From assembly GCF_900114445.1 (NCBI RefSeq), contig NZ_FOTB01000001.1, forward strand, positions 306,937 to 370,936: 64,000 nucleotides of DNA, given 5' to 3'. Positions 8,774 to 19,390 of this stretch are shown here, one piece after another (position 1 is the first letter of the stretch; every line of letters starts with the position of its first letter). The notes under the pieces were generated by a model. The model had not been told where the DNA came from, searched no databases, and was given only the letters and a program-made list of their open reading frames with translations. The position numbers and the translations under genes were made by a program. Source of the DNA: Salinicoccus halodurans. Its GTDB lineage: Bacteria > Bacillota > Bacilli > Staphylococcales > Salinicoccaceae.

Positions 8774-10910
8774 ATTTAAGCTTGGCGATAAAACAAAAAG
8801 ACTATCAGTCGGTGCGCTCCTAATTTATCTTGGTATAGGAGTGCTTTTTGTTTGCATATTTTGGCAATTCAGTTATTTAATGATTGCCAAAACGCTGGAT
8901 GATGAAGATCTCGTGGCACATGGCCATGATAAATTTACACGCTCGGCGGTCACCGAAGCGGAACGCGGAGAAATAACGGACAGGGACGGTAATGTCCTGG
9001 CCAGTGATATGGAGTCCTACCGCCTGGCTTTGATAACCGATTCTGATTACCCGAATCATGTCACAGATCCCAAAAAAGCGGCAGAGACGCTTGCCGGTGT
9101 GATTGACATGGACCAGGAAGATATAGAAGCGCGCATAAAAGAAGGCGTTGAGAAGAAACAGTTCCAGGTTGAATTCGGTAAGGAAGGCAGAGACCTTTCA
9201 TATAATCAGAAGAAGACCTTGGAGGAGTCCGGAGTCTCGGGTCTTGTATTCGTCGCGGAAACCAAGCGGTTCTATCCGAACGGGGACTTTGCCTCACATC
9301 TCATCGGATATGCAGAAGAGTCGGAAGGCAGTGATGAGCTGTCCGGACAGATGGGGCTGGAGCGTGCCTATAATGATGTCCTGAGCGGTCAGGACGGAAA
9401 AATAAACTATACGCAGGACCTGTGGGGGTATATCGTTCCAAATACCGATACGGTGAAACCGCCGCAGGACGGAGCGAATATGAAATTGACGATCGATTCG
9501 AACATCCAGCTTTATCTGGAGGATTCTCTTGATACCATGGAGGAACATTTTGAGCCGGAAGAACTTTTTGCCGTGGTCGCTGATGCAAAAACAGGTGAAA
9601 TCCTGGCAAGTGGCCAGAGACCTTCATTCAATCCGAGGACACGGGAAGGATTCGGCAACAGCTGGCTGAATATGCTCTATCAATATTCCTTTGAACCGGG
9701 CTCCACATTCAAGGTGTTCGGTCTGGCTGCCGCAATCGCGGAAGGTGAGTATGATCCGAATGCAACATATGAATCAGGTTCCTATGATGTCAATGGACAT
9801 ACGATTTACGATTGGCAGAAAGAAGGATGGGGAGAAATCACCTACAATCAGGGCATGCAGTATTCATCCAATGCACTGATGATGCTCCTGCAGGATAAAG
9901 TCGGGGAAGACAAGATGCTCGAGTATTACAAAAAATTCGGGTTTGGTGAACCGACGGGCTCTGAATTCCCGAATGAGCCATCAGGCATTCTGGCATGGGA
10001 TAATGAACTGCAGCGGAAAACAACTTCATTCGGCCAGACATCCACTGTTACACCAATACAGATGATCCAGGGTATGACAGCGATCCTCAACGGCGGCAAG
10101 ATGAAAAAACCGTATGTCGTCGATGAGATTACGGACCCGGAGACAGGTGAAGTGATACATGACGGAAAAGAGACCGTCGTACGCCAGGTCATCCCGGAAG
10201 AAGCCGCGAATAAGACGCAGGAAGAGATCAATACTCTGGTCGGCGGTTCCGAAGATCACAACTCGCAGTATCTGCTGGAGGATTATGAAGTCGCCGGAAA
10301 ATCCGGTACGGCACAGATCATCGATCCTGAGGGCGGGGGATATATGGACGGCGATTATGAATTCCTGACATCATTCCTCGGCTATGCACCGGAAGACGAT
10401 CCTGAAGTCATCATCTACTACGGTATCAAGCTGGCAAGTAAAAATAAATCGGATACATGGGACTACGGCGTTATGCATGGGTTTAATCCTTTGATGGAAC
10501 GCACATTGAAATACCTGGAAGTCGAAGGTGGAGATGACGGTACAGGCGGGGAAGCGGTTGAAGTCGGCGACTATACCGGGCAGACACTTTCTGAAGCAGA
10601 ACCGGCAGCCAAAGACACGATACAGACGATCATCACCGGTGACGGGGAAGAAATTGTAGATCATTATCCAAAAAATGATACACTATTGCCATATGATACA
10701 TTCTTTGTAAAAACGGATGGTGAACAGCTGATGCCTGATCTTACAGGACTGTCGAAAAGAGAAACCCTGATGTTTGGTGAGTTCATGGGAATCGATGTCT
10801 CTGTAGAAGGCGAAGGCTTTGTTCAGGAACAATCTGTAGCACCGGAAACACCGATAACTGAAGATACGGCTCTGGAGTTGACACTGTCATCGAATGATCC
10901 GAATGATTAG
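8760..10910 (+). CDS. pbp1: Division penicillin-binding protein (PBP1/FtsI type) with PASTA domains
   Basis: This 716-residue class B transpeptidase cross-links septal peptidoglycan with FtsW. ATG 8760 was chosen (MARIRFKLGDKTK); upstream in-frame TTG codons lie inside ftsL. One membrane helix lies at about residues 21-42, then a dimerisation domain. The transpeptidase motifs are GSTFK (Ser315 nucleophile), SSN at 369-371 and KSGTAQ at 514-519. Two PASTA-like repeats at the C-terminus resemble S. aureus PBP1. It overlaps ftsL by 14 bases and lies 11 bases ahead of mraY. Confidence 0.94.
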   Translation: MARIRFKLGDKTKRLSVGALLIYLGIGVLFVCIFWQFSYLMIAKTLDDEDLVAHGHDKFTRSAVTEAERGEITDRDGNVLASDMESYRLALITDSDYPNHVTDPKKAAETLAGVIDMDQEDIEARIKEGVEKKQFQVEFGKEGRDLSYNQKKTLEESGVSGLVFVAETKRFYPNGDFASHLIGYAEESEGSDELSGQMGLERAYNDVLSGQDGKINYTQDLWGYIVPNTDTVKPPQDGANMKLTIDSNIQLYLEDSLDTMEEHFEPEELFAVVADAKTGEILASGQRPSFNPRTREGFGNSWLNMLYQYSFEPGSTFKVFGLAAAIAEGEYDPNATYESGSYDVNGHTIYDWQKEGWGEITYNQGMQYSSNALMMLLQDKVGEDKMLEYYKKFGFGEPTGSEFPNEPSGILAWDNELQRKTTSFGQTSTVTPIQMIQGMTAILNGGKMKKPYVVDEITDPETGEVIHDGKETVVRQVIPEEAANKTQEEINTLVGGSEDHNSQYLLEDYEVAGKSGTAQIIDPEGGGYMDGDYEFLTSFLGYAPEDDPEVIIYYGIKLASKNKSDTWDYGVMHGFNPLMERTLKYLEVEGGDDGTGGEAVEVGDYTGQTLSEAEPAAKDTIQTIITGDGEEIVDHYPKNDTLLPYDTFFVKTDGEQLMPDLTGLSKRETLMFGEFMGIDVSVEGEGFVQEQSVAPETPITEDTALELTLSSNDPND

Positions 10911-10921
10911 AGGAGGACAAA

Positions 10922-11899
10922 ATGTTTACACTATTACCATTATCAATTTTAGGGCTGGCTGCCTTTATACTCACTGCGGTATTTGTACCGGTCTCCATCC
11001 CGATTTTAAAACGCATGAAATTTGGCCAGTCGATCAGAAAAGAAGGGCCCGAAAGCCATCAGGTGAAGACAGGCACGCCGACAATGGGCGGTCTGACTTA
11101 TCTGGTCCCGATTCTGGTGCTCGCTCTCATATCACTGCTGTTTGTTGATGACCCATACAAAATGCTCGTCCTGATCATAGTCACAGTCGGCTTTGGACTG
11201 ATCGGCTTCATTGATGATTACATCATTGTCGTAAAGAAAGACAATACGGGGCTGACGTCAAAACAGAAGTTTCTGGCGCAGATACTCGTCTCGGTCATCG
11301 TTTATTTCATCATGACTTTTGCGATTCCTGATATTTCATCTGCTGTACATATTCCGGGAACTGGTTTTAATATTCCCCTCGGGATTTTATTCATCGTGTG
11401 GATCGTCTTCTGGCAGGTGGGCTTTTCCAATGCTGTAAACCTGACGGACGGACTGGATGGTCTGGCCACCGGTCTTTCAATCATTGCATTCGGCAGTTTC
11501 CTTGCCATTGCACTGATGCGCGGAGAGATGGCAGTGGCGCTTTTCCTGGTCATCATGATAGGAGCCCTTGCCGGATTTCTGGTCTACAATAAATATCCTG
11601 CAAAGCTGTTCATGGGTGACACCGGATCGCTTGCGCTCGGCGGGATCATCGCGACAGTTTCAATCATGCTGAATGACAGCCTCCTGCTGCTCATCATCGG
11701 CATTGTGTTCGTCATAGAGACAGCGTCGGTCATGCTGCAGGTCGCCTCATTCAAACTGACCGGCAGACGTATTTTTAAAATGACACCGATCCACCATCAT
11801 TTTGAACTCATCGGCTGGAGCGAATGGAAAATTGTCATCGTCTTTTGGGCGACCGGAGCAGCAGCCGGTGCTCTCGGCGTATTGTTGGGGGCAATATAA
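10922..11899 (+). CDS. mraY: Phospho-N-acetylmuramoyl-pentapeptide-transferase
   Basis: MraY transfers phospho-MurNAc-pentapeptide to undecaprenyl phosphate, making lipid I at the inner face of the membrane. The 325-residue polytopic protein carries the acidic motifs GFIDDYIIVVKK and FMGDTGSLALGG and the late motif MTPIHHHFELIGWSE, all expected for the active site. A perfect AGGAGG precedes ATG 10922. murD follows without a gap. Confidence 0.97.
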   Translation: MFTLLPLSILGLAAFILTAVFVPVSIPILKRMKFGQSIRKEGPESHQVKTGTPTMGGLTYLVPILVLALISLLFVDDPYKMLVLIIVTVGFGLIGFIDDYIIVVKKDNTGLTSKQKFLAQILVSVIVYFIMTFAIPDISSAVHIPGTGFNIPLGILFIVWIVFWQVGFSNAVNLTDGLDGLATGLSIIAFGSFLAIALMRGEMAVALFLVIMIGALAGFLVYNKYPAKLFMGDTGSLALGGIIATVSIMLNDSLLLLIIGIVFVIETASVMLQVASFKLTGRRIFKMTPIHHHFELIGWSEWKIVIVFWATGAAAGALGVLLGAI

Positions 11900-13240
11900 A
11901 TGGAAAAATATGATGGATTCAAAAATAAAAGAGTCATCGTCCTGGGTTATGGGCGAAGCGGCAGAAGCGCTGTTTCTGCACTGGTCTCACTCGGCGCCCA
12001 CGTAGTTCTGACGACGAACGAAATTTTAGCGGACGAGCGTGTCAGACAGACAATGAAAGGGTGGGGCGTTGAAATTGTTGACGGCCACCATCCATCGAGC
12101 CTTTTGAACGATGCAGAGATTATCGTTAAAAATCCGGGGATCCCCTATGAAATAGAATTTCTGAAGGAAGCAGTAAAAAGGGGGATTCCGATCATCACTG
12201 AAGTGGAGATTGCAGGTCATATCTCAGAGGCACCGATTATCGGCATTACCGGGACGAACGGCAAGACTACCGTGACCCATCTGATCGGTGAGATGCTGAA
12301 CCAGTCCGGACTGGATTCGATTCTATGCGGTAATATCGGATATCCGGCCAGCAGTGCGGCAAAGGAGGCAACCGGGGACACCATTCTCGTAATGGAGCTG
12401 TCATCTTTCCAGCTTATGGGCATCAGAGATTTTAAACCGGATACAGCAGTGATCACGAATATTTATGAAGCACATATTGACTATCATGGTTCAGTGGAAG
12501 CATATGAAGCCGCGAAACTGAATCTTCTCAGAAATATGGGACGGCAGGATAAGCTGATCTTCAATGGTATGCAAAAAGAAAAACTTGAAAAATTGGATCA
12601 CACGATCGATACGGAGTATTTTTCCGTCGGAGGCGAAGCAAGTGCCTGCATCAGAGAAGGGATGATCACTTATAAAGATACTCCGCTTATCCATGTGGAT
12701 GAAGTGAAGCTGATGGGGGCGCATAACCACGAGAATATTCTTGCTGCCGTCATCGCCGCCAAGACAAATGGTGCAACGGACGAAGGGATCATCAGGACAT
12801 TGAAAGAGTTCGGAGGCATCCCGCACCGTATGGAATATCTGGGAACACACGGTGGCACCGCCTACTATAATGATTCGAAGGCGACGAATAATCTGGCAAC
12901 ATCCTTTGCTCTGAAAACGTTCAAAACACCGGTGATCTGGATTGCCGGCGGTCTTGACAGGGGGCAATCGGTTGACGATCTTATTCCCCGGATGGACCGT
13001 ATAAGGACGATCATCACTTTTGGTGAGACAAAATATAAGTTTCTGGAATTGGCGGAAAAGACACACAAGGAAGCTCTGACCGCACAAAATCCCTATGATG
13101 CGATCCGGCTTGCAGCGGAAATAAGCGAACAGGGAGATACGGTACTGTTTTCACCTGCCTGTGCAAGCTGGGACCAGTACAAGGATTACGAAGCACGGGG
13201 CGATCATTTTAAAGAAGGTTTCAGCAGTTTAGAAGACTGA
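11900..13240 (+). CDS. murD: UDP-N-acetylmuramoylalanine--D-glutamate ligase
   Basis: MurD adds D-glutamate to UDP-MurNAc-L-alanine with ATP in the cytosol. The 446-residue length is normal. The N-terminal Rossmann motif VLGYGRSGRSA, the ATP loop GITGTNGKTTV and the late motif VLFSPACASWDQY identify it. The ATG abuts the mraY stop codon, with a G-rich ribosome site inside the end of mraY, so the two are probably translationally coupled. Confidence 0.97.
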   Translation: MEKYDGFKNKRVIVLGYGRSGRSAVSALVSLGAHVVLTTNEILADERVRQTMKGWGVEIVDGHHPSSLLNDAEIIVKNPGIPYEIEFLKEAVKRGIPIITEVEIAGHISEAPIIGITGTNGKTTVTHLIGEMLNQSGLDSILCGNIGYPASSAAKEATGDTILVMELSSFQLMGIRDFKPDTAVITNIYEAHIDYHGSVEAYEAAKLNLLRNMGRQDKLIFNGMQKEKLEKLDHTIDTEYFSVGGEASACIREGMITYKDTPLIHVDEVKLMGAHNHENILAAVIAAKTNGATDEGIIRTLKEFGGIPHRMEYLGTHGGTAYYNDSKATNNLATSFALKTFKTPVIWIAGGLDRGQSVDDLIPRMDRIRTIITFGETKYKFLELAEKTHKEALTAQNPYDAIRLAAEISEQGDTVLFSPACASWDQYKDYEARGDHFKEGFSSLED

Positions 13241-13256
13241 ATCAGGAGGTGAGCCG

Positions 13257-14552
13257 ATGGAAGAACGTCCGGATATTGACAATCTCAAAAAGAAACTGAA
13301 AGATGAAAATCAAAGCGGGAATGACGGCAGGGAAAAAGATGATATGCTCAGGGCGCGTCTTGAAGGCGAACCGGAATGGGAATCCCGTAAGCAAACCCTG
13401 CCGGAAAGCAAGCCGTCTGTAAATCCTGATGATTCATTGCACCGACCATCGTCTGAGGAAAACATCCCCTCCGCAGCGAAACCGGCCGGGGGGTCTTCCT
13501 CCGAACATGCCGCCGGAAATTACGGGGGAGAGGATGATGAAGACACCGGTGAGATAGAAACCTTCACCAGGGACGGCAAACCGATTTCCGTCGATACTTT
13601 CAACAGTTCCAGGAAAACATCCGGCAAAGAGAAGCGGAATGGGGCCGGGAAAGATGACTCTTCCGTCAAAAAGAGAGCGGCGGAAGATAAAGCGAAAGCA
13701 AAACCGAAAAAAGAAAGAAAGCCGTTAAAGGCATATTTAAAAAAACCGAGACGTGTGCATGTCTATACAAGTCTTGTCCTGCTGGCCATCCTGATGTTCG
13801 GCGTCCTTGTCTGGTATGTTTTTTCCAGTGCAAGTGCTGTAAAAGAGATCAGCATATCGGGGAACAGTCTGATCAGTGATGACGAAATTGCCGAACGTCT
13901 CCAATTTGCAGAAGGGGATAAGATGTTCAGTATCGATACAGGCCGGGCGGAAGAGAACATTTCATTGTTGCCGGCGATTGAGGAAGTGCAGGTGGAACGA
14001 TCTTGGTGGAACGGTGTGGATGTCAATATTTCCGAATATCGTGCACTTGGTTACGTCACCAACAGTGGGAGCTATTATCCGGTTCTGGAAAATGCAAGAG
14101 TACTGCGCGGTTCTCCCGCAGCACCTAAAGAAGCACCGATACTCCATTACTTTGAGGGAGAAGAGTTTGATGCTCTGGTTTCCAGTCTGAGCAAAATAGA
14201 ACCTTCTATATTGGACGGGATATCCGAAATATATTACCGTCCGTCAGAACAATCATCAACAAGAATCCATATGTTCATGAATGACGGACAGGAAATTGTA
14301 GCAGATTACCGTACAATCGACAGCAAGATGAACTACTACATCGGAATGCGCAATGAAATCGGAGACAGTACAGCAGGTGTAATTGATCTTGAAATCGGCA
14401 GCAGTTTCCTGCCTTATGACAGTGCAGAGGCTGAGGATATCAAGCAGGGCATTTACGAAACACCTGTACAGGCGCAGTATATAGAAGATGTAAGTGGCTC
14501 GCTTGGAAATGTAAAAGAAGTATTATCTGGTTTCGGGGACGGGGAAGAGTGA
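13257..14552 (+). CDS. divIB: Cell division protein DivIB (FtsQ)
   Basis: DivIB stabilises FtsL/DivIC in the divisome. The 431-residue product has a long charged, low-complexity cytosolic tail of about 165 residues rich in Lys, Glu and Ser, one membrane helix (about residues 168-188), a POTRA domain beginning VKEISISGNSLISDDE, and a beta domain. The long disordered N-terminus resembles staphylococcal DivIB. ATG 13257 follows AGGAGGTGA. The stop codon lies in the loop of the terminator that ends this part of the cluster. Confidence 0.92.
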   Translation: MEERPDIDNLKKKLKDENQSGNDGREKDDMLRARLEGEPEWESRKQTLPESKPSVNPDDSLHRPSSEENIPSAAKPAGGSSSEHAAGNYGGEDDEDTGEIETFTRDGKPISVDTFNSSRKTSGKEKRNGAGKDDSSVKKRAAEDKAKAKPKKERKPLKAYLKKPRRVHVYTSLVLLAILMFGVLVWYVFSSASAVKEISISGNSLISDDEIAERLQFAEGDKMFSIDTGRAEENISLLPAIEEVQVERSWWNGVDVNISEYRALGYVTNSGSYYPVLENARVLRGSPAAPKEAPILHYFEGEEFDALVSSLSKIEPSILDGISEIYYRPSEQSSTRIHMFMNDGQEIVADYRTIDSKMNYYIGMRNEIGDSTAGVIDLEIGSSFLPYDSAEAEDIKQGIYETPVQAQYIEDVSGSLGNVKEVLSGFGDGEE

Positions 14553-14570
14553 TTCCCCGTCCATTTTTTT
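14537..14570 (+). terminator. Terminator overlapping the divIB stop codon
   Basis: A perfect 10-bp stem (14537-14546 with 14553-14562) encloses the six-base loop GAGTGA and is followed by seven T residues. The TGA stop of divIB is the last three bases of the loop, so a terminating ribosome would cover the hairpin. Confidence 0.9.
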
Positions 14571-14665
14571 ACTGGACTATTCTTCCTAAATAGTTCACAA
14601 TATGAAAGGTATAATGTAAACTATATATAGAGAAAACTGAAAAAGCTTGCTAGGAGGCAAACGAG

Positions 14666-16126
14666 TTGAAGGAACATTACTATGTTGCCCTTGATATCGG
14701 TTCCACCAGTGTCAAAGCGGTGGTTGGCGAAAAGTTCCATGATGGTGTAAACGTCATCGGTACCGGTCAGACCTTCACTGAAGGGATATCCAAAGGGATG
14801 ATCAGAGATTTTGAACTGGCAAGAAATGCTATAAAAGATACAATAAAAAAAGCCAAGATTTCATCAGGGATTGAAATTGATGAAGTCTTTCTTAAAATGC
14901 CGATAACTGATACAGATTTCAGAACGGGTGAAGAGGAACTCCGTTTTGGAGGACAATCAACGGAAATCAACGGAGAACATATTGAAGAGCTTCTCGAAAC
15001 AATCAGGGAGAAGGAGATGCACAGTGACAAAGAGGTTATCACTGTATTTCCGAATTACTTCAAAGTGGATGACCTGCATGAGGTGGCGGATCCGAAAGAG
15101 ATGATGGCAACGCAGTCACTTTCAGTCAATGCAGGACTCATCCTCATAAACCGTTCATTGCTGATGAATGCTGTCAAATGTGTAGAGGACGCAGGTCTGA
15201 CTGTGCTCGATGTCTATTCAGACGCTGTTAACTATCAGCATGTCCTCAGCGAATCCGAAGTCGAGCTCGGCGGAGTCGTAATCGACATCGGTGCGGACCT
15301 GACACAATTCGGATATTATGAGCGCGGTGCATTGAAATATGCAGGGAGTCTGCCTGTCGGCGGCAACCATATTACGAATGATCTGTCGGAAGCATTCAAT
15401 ACACCATTCGAAGTCGCAGAGAAGGTGAAACACCAATACGGCCATGCGTTTTTCGACCTCGCATCGGACGAAGATATCGTCAAACTGCCTCAGAGGGACG
15501 GAGAACCCGATATTGAAGTGACGCCGAAAGATCTGGCGGATATCATCGAGCTGAGACTTGAGGAGATGCTGCTTGATGTATTCACTGAGCTCCAGGAGGC
15601 CGGCATTACAAGGGTGAGCGGCGGTTTTGTCGTTACAGGCGGCACCGTCAACCTGCTGGGAGTAAAAGAATTGCTGCAGGACCTCGTAAGTGAAAAGATC
15701 AGGATTCATATCCCTAAACAGATGGGGGCAAGGAAGCCTGAATACTCCAGTGCCATTTCTACTATATCCAGTGGAATAATGTTTGATGAACTACTTGAAT
15801 ATGTTACAATTAATAATTATGAGACGGAGCCTGAAGAAGCGGTGGAAGAAACTCCTGCAGAGGACTCTGGAAGCTTCTTTACGGGACTTTTCAATAAACG
15901 TAAAGAGAATAACGCACGGCAGATGGAAGAGGAAAAGACTCAGTACTCCTATGATGACGGAAGTGCGGAACCTTCTCAAAACGATGAAGAATACTCCGAC
16001 TATGCTTATGATGAGGAACGTTCGGATGAACCGGTCACAAAAAGTGATGAAGAAGCAAAACGCCCGAACGAACCTAAGGACTACCGTGGATATATGAAGA
16101 AGCTATTTAAAAATTTGTTTGAGTAA
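14666..16126 (+). CDS. ftsA: Cell division protein FtsA
   Basis: FtsA is the actin-like ATPase that tethers FtsZ to the membrane. The start is a TTG at 14666 ([21 protein letters not shown]), with GGAGG 8 bases upstream and no ATG alternative nearby. ATPase motifs include LDIGSTSVK and [15 protein letters not shown]. After about residue 390 comes an acidic linker of roughly 75 residues, then the amphipathic membrane-targeting helix [11 protein letters not shown] at the extreme C-terminus. A TATAAT at 14610-14615 suggests its own promoter, but no good -35 box is in register. Confidence 0.95.
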   Translation: MKEHYYVALDIGSTSVKAVVGEKFHDGVNVIGTGQTFTEGISKGMIRDFELARNAIKDTIKKAKISSGIEIDEVFLKMPITDTDFRTGEEELRFGGQSTEINGEHIEELLETIREKEMHSDKEVITVFPNYFKVDDLHEVADPKEMMATQSLSVNAGLILINRSLLMNAVKCVEDAGLTVLDVYSDAVNYQHVLSESEVELGGVVIDIGADLTQFGYYERGALKYAGSLPVGGNHITNDLSEAFNTPFEVAEKVKHQYGHAFFDLASDEDIVKLPQRDGEPDIEVTPKDLADIIELRLEEMLLDVFTELQEAGITRVSGGFVVTGGTVNLLGVKELLQDLVSEKIRIHIPKQMGARKPEYSSAISTISSGIMFDELLEYVTINNYETEPEEAVEETPAEDSGSFFTGLFNKRKENNARQMEEEKTQYSYDDGSAEPSQNDEEYSDYAYDEERSDEPVTKSDEEAKRPNEPKDYRGYMKKLFKNLFE

Positions 16127-16152
16127 GATGAATGACTGGGAGGAAAAATAAA

Positions 16153-17292
16153 ATGTTAGAATTTGAGCAAGGTTTCAACCATATGGCTTCACTGAAAGTC
16201 ATCGGTGTCGGCGGCGGCGGTAATAATGCTGTCAACCGCATGATAGACGATGGAATACAGAATGTAGAGTTCATCGCGATTAATACAGATGGACAGGCAT
16301 TGAATCTTTCAAAAGCTGAATCTAAAATCCAAATCGGTGAAAAACTGACACGCGGACTCGGTGCAGGCGCCAACCCTGACATCGGTAAAAAAGCCGCTGA
16401 AGAGTCCCGTGAGCAGATCGAAGATGCAATCCAGGGTGCGGACATGGTATTCGTCACTGCCGGAATGGGCGGCGGCACCGGTACCGGAGCCGCCCCTGTA
16501 GTCGCCAAAATTGCTAAAGAGATGGGGGCCCTGACAGTAGGTGTCGTTACAAGACCATTCTCATTTGAAGGCAGAAAGCGTCAGACTCAGGCAGCAGCCG
16601 GCGTAGACGCAATGAAGGCGGCTGTAGATACACTTATCGTCATCCCTAACGACAGACTTCTTGATATCGTGGATAAATCCACTCCGATGATGGAAGCTTT
16701 CAAAGAAGCGGATAACGTACTCCGTCAGGGTGTTCAGGGTATTTCTGACCTGATTGCTGTAAGCGGTGAAGTAAACCTTGACTTTGCAGACATTAAGACA
16801 ATCATGACAAACCAGGGTTCTGCACTCATGGGTATCGGCGTATCCAGCGGCGAAAACCGGGCGATAGAAGCGGCTAAAAAAGCCATTTCAAGCCCATTGC
16901 TCGAAACATCGATCGTAGGTGCGCAGGGCGTCCTCATGAACATTACAGGCGGAGAATCCCTTTCACTGTTCGAAGCGCAGGAAGCTGCGGATATCGTACA
17001 GGATGCAGCTGACGAAGATGTGAATATGATCTTCGGTACAGTAATCAACCCTGAACTTGAAGATGAAATCGTCGTTACTGTAATTGCGACCGGCTTCAAT
17101 GAAAAATCTGTGAACAGAACTCCTGAAAGAGAAGAGAAAAGAGATTCCGTTTCCTATCCGACTTCACAGAGAGCCGAGGAGACACCACCGTCACGCCCGG
17201 CACGCGAACCGGAAAGAAACACTGCAGAAACGAAAGATGATGATTACGAAGTGCCGACATTCCTTAGAAACCGTTCAAGGCGCAGACGATAG
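16153..17292 (+). CDS. ftsZ: Cell division GTPase FtsZ
   Basis: FtsZ is the tubulin-like GTPase that forms the division ring. The product is 379 residues from ATG 16153 ([20 protein letters not shown]), behind GGGAGGAAAA; an upstream in-frame ATG at 16132 lacks a ribosome site. The tubulin signature [10 protein letters not shown], the T7-loop region [11 protein letters not shown], a variable linker and the C-terminal partner-binding peptide [17 protein letters not shown] are all present. It forms an operon with ftsA and ends at a terminator. Confidence 0.98.
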   Translation: MLEFEQGFNHMASLKVIGVGGGGNNAVNRMIDDGIQNVEFIAINTDGQALNLSKAESKIQIGEKLTRGLGAGANPDIGKKAAEESREQIEDAIQGADMVFVTAGMGGGTGTGAAPVVAKIAKEMGALTVGVVTRPFSFEGRKRQTQAAAGVDAMKAAVDTLIVIPNDRLLDIVDKSTPMMEAFKEADNVLRQGVQGISDLIAVSGEVNLDFADIKTIMTNQGSALMGIGVSSGENRAIEAAKKAISSPLLETSIVGAQGVLMNITGGESLSLFEAQEAADIVQDAADEDVNMIFGTVINPELEDEIVVTVIATGFNEKSVNRTPEREEKRDSVSYPTSQRAEETPPSRPAREPERNTAETKDDDYEVPTFLRNRSRRRR

Positions 17293-17301
17293 AATAGGAC
17301 T

Positions 17302-17337
17302 TAAGTCAGAAGGGCGTGCCTTTCTGACTTATTTTTT
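17302..17337 (+). terminator. Terminator after ftsZ
   Basis: A 10-bp stem (TAAGTCAGAA at 17302-17311 with 17322-17331) is followed by six T residues. The ribosome site of the next gene begins directly after it, so downstream transcription would come from read-through or an unseen promoter. Confidence 0.87.
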
Positions 17338-17351
17338 GAGGTGTGTTCATT

Positions 17352-18122
17352 ATGAATCTTGAAAATCATCAGCATTACATGGGTTTTAAAAATCGTGATA
17401 TACTTCTCGGGTACACTAAACGGACTGCCGGCAGGAGTAATTATCCAAGCGAAAGCTTCAACATGGCGCTTTATATTGGGGATGATTCTGCGAATGTCCA
17501 TGCGCATCAGGATGCCCTTGCTGCAGAAATCGGCATTGACCCGGACAAATGGGTACTGCCTGTGCAGAAACACGGAGGAAATATCCGTGAAGTATCAGAA
17601 CAGGATGCAGGTATAAATGTACGGCAATTGACAGATGCTCTTTATGATGTGGACGGAATCTATACATATAATCGTGATTTACTGCTCACCATGAATTTTG
17701 CTGACTGTGTTCCGGTCTATATGTGGAGCAGGAAAAACAGTTTCACTGCACTGGCGCATGCCGGATGGCGGGGGACATCACATAACATCACAGGCCGGAT
17801 GGCTGAGACGTATGACGGAAATCCGGAAGATCTTGAAGTTGTCATCGGTGTGGCCATCAACAGTTCCTGTTATACTGTTGATGACAGGGTGATCAGCGCA
17901 CTGGAAGCAGCTGGACTGCCGCAGGAGGCTGTAACGAGGCACGATGAAGGGTATGATCTTGACCTTAAAGCCGTCAACCGCCATCAGGCAGTCAGGGCCG
18001 GTGTAGAACCGGATTCAGTCCATGTCACGGAAGTCGGAACCGAAGACTTGGAAAGGTTCTTCTCCTATCGTCTGGAATCAGGCGGTACGGGCCGTGCCCT
18101 TGCATTCATCGGGAGGAAATAG
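17352..18122 (+). CDS. pgeF: Laccase-domain protein YlmD (PgeF/YfiH family)
   Basis: This 256-residue protein belongs to the YfiH/LACC1 family, described as polyphenol oxidase and more recently as purine nucleoside-processing enzymes; PgeF of E. coli edits misincorporated L-serine in peptidoglycan precursors. The signature is NFADCVPVYMW followed by LAHAGWRGTSHNI, giving the conserved Cys and His metal ligands. ATG 17352 is preferred over GTG 17343 because GAGGTG then lies 7 bases away. Position beside ftsZ is conserved. The substrate in this species is not known. Confidence 0.9.
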   Translation: MNLENHQHYMGFKNRDILLGYTKRTAGRSNYPSESFNMALYIGDDSANVHAHQDALAAEIGIDPDKWVLPVQKHGGNIREVSEQDAGINVRQLTDALYDVDGIYTYNRDLLLTMNFADCVPVYMWSRKNSFTALAHAGWRGTSHNITGRMAETYDGNPEDLEVVIGVAINSSCYTVDDRVISALEAAGLPQEAVTRHDEGYDLDLKAVNRHQAVRAGVEPDSVHVTEVGTEDLERFFSYRLESGGTGRALAFIGRK

Positions 18123-18126
18123 ATAA

Positions 18127-18768
18127 ATGATCAAAGATAATTACACAAATATCAGGCAGGAAATCGGTGATGAGGCGACAATCATTGCCGTGACAAAGTA
18201 CCATACGGTCGAAGAGACTCTGGAAGCATACGAAGCCGGTGTCCGGGATTTTGGTGAAAACCGTCCGGAAGGTTTCCTCGAGAAGAGAAAGGCACTTCCA
18301 GCAGATGCTAACGTACATTTCATAGGTACACTGCAGTCACGCAAAGTGAAACAGATTGCAGATGACCTTTATTATCTGCATTCACTGGATCGTGAATCGA
18401 TTGCCAAAAAAATTGAACAATACAGCAATCATACGGTAAAATGTTTTATACAGGTAAATGTCTCCGGTGAAGATTCCAAACACGGTCTCATACCGGAAGA
18501 GGTTCCGGAATTTCTGGAAACCTTGAGTGAGTATGAAAAGATCGAGGTCATCGGACTGATGACCATGGCACCGCATACTGAAGACAGGTCACTTATTTCT
18601 GAAGTGTTCAAAAGATTATCCGAGCTTAAACAAAAGCTTGCAGAAGACAATCGTGCTAACATACAGATAAAAGAGCTCAGCATGGGAATGAGCAATGATT
18701 ATGATATTGCGCTCCAAAATGGGGCGACTTTCGTCCGGATCGGCAGCAAAATTATGGGAAGCAGGTGA
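18127..18768 (+). CDS. ylmE: Pyridoxal phosphate homeostasis protein YlmE (YggS/PLPBP)
   Basis: This 213-residue PLP-binding, alanine-racemase-like barrel has no known catalytic activity and buffers pyridoxal phosphate and amino-acid pools. The PLP lysine motif [10 protein letters not shown] is at about residues 20-29. [13 protein letters not shown] and [20 protein letters not shown] are also family motifs. Start ATG 18127 is 4 bases after pgeF. Its 3' end meets the sepF ribosome site, in the conserved ylmD-ylmE-sepF-ylmG-ylmH-divIVA order. Confidence 0.94.
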   Translation: MIKDNYTNIRQEIGDEATIIAVTKYHTVEETLEAYEAGVRDFGENRPEGFLEKRKALPADANVHFIGTLQSRKVKQIADDLYYLHSLDRESIAKKIEQYSNHTVKCFIQVNVSGEDSKHGLIPEEVPEFLETLSEYEKIEVIGLMTMAPHTEDRSLISEVFKRLSELKQKLAEDNRANIQIKELSMGMSNDYDIALQNGATFVRIGSKIMGSR

Positions 18769-18773
18769 ATGCC

Positions 18774-19379
18774 ATGGCCATCAAAAAGTTTTTCAAAGAT
18801 ATATTCGTCGTAGAATATGAAGAGGACGTCCCCGCAGAAACTTCAGAACCGCAGAAGAAACAGTCAGAGCAGAATCCAAAGGTTACAAGCTTTGAACAGT
18901 CTGCCAGAAGACGCCCTGAACCGGTAAAAGCAGATAAACCGACAGATAAAAAACAGCCGAAAGACCAGAATCAGAATGTCCGGGGAAAAAAGATGGCGGA
19001 AGGCATTCGGGGTCCTGAAAGAAGGAAATCAGCTGCAAAACGCCAGGAGAAAGATAGAAGCACAAACAGGAACGAGAAGGAGACGAAGCTGATGACGGCA
19101 GAAACGAGCAATACGAAAGTTTGTCTTTTCGAACCCAGGGTATTTTCAGAAACGCAGGATATTGCTGATGAATTGAAACATGAACGCGCAGCATTGGTTA
19201 ATCTATCCAAAGTAGATCATGGTCCGAAGAAGCGTATTGTTGATTTTCTGAGCGGAACTGTTTATGCACTCGACGGCGATATCCAGAAAGTCGGCAGTGA
19301 CATCTTCCTGTGCACGCCCAACAGCGTAGGCGTAGAAGGGGAAATCAGCGGACAGAAAGACCACTCAGATGAAATTTAA
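18774..19379 (+). CDS. sepF: Cell division protein SepF
   Basis: SepF anchors and bundles FtsZ filaments. The product is 201 residues from ATG 18774 ([15 protein letters not shown]), giving the N-terminal amphipathic membrane helix; GTG 18765 is also open but AGGTG fits the ATG. A long, charged, probably disordered linker (about residues 20-110) precedes the SepF core, where [20 protein letters not shown] is diagnostic. Confidence 0.95.
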   Translation: MAIKKFFKDIFVVEYEEDVPAETSEPQKKQSEQNPKVTSFEQSARRRPEPVKADKPTDKKQPKDQNQNVRGKKMAEGIRGPERRKSAAKRQEKDRSTNRNEKETKLMTAETSNTKVCLFEPRVFSETQDIADELKHERAALVNLSKVDHGPKKRIVDFLSGTVYALDGDIQKVGSDIFLCTPNSVGVEGEISGQKDHSDEI

Positions 19380-19390
19380 GGAGAGTTATT

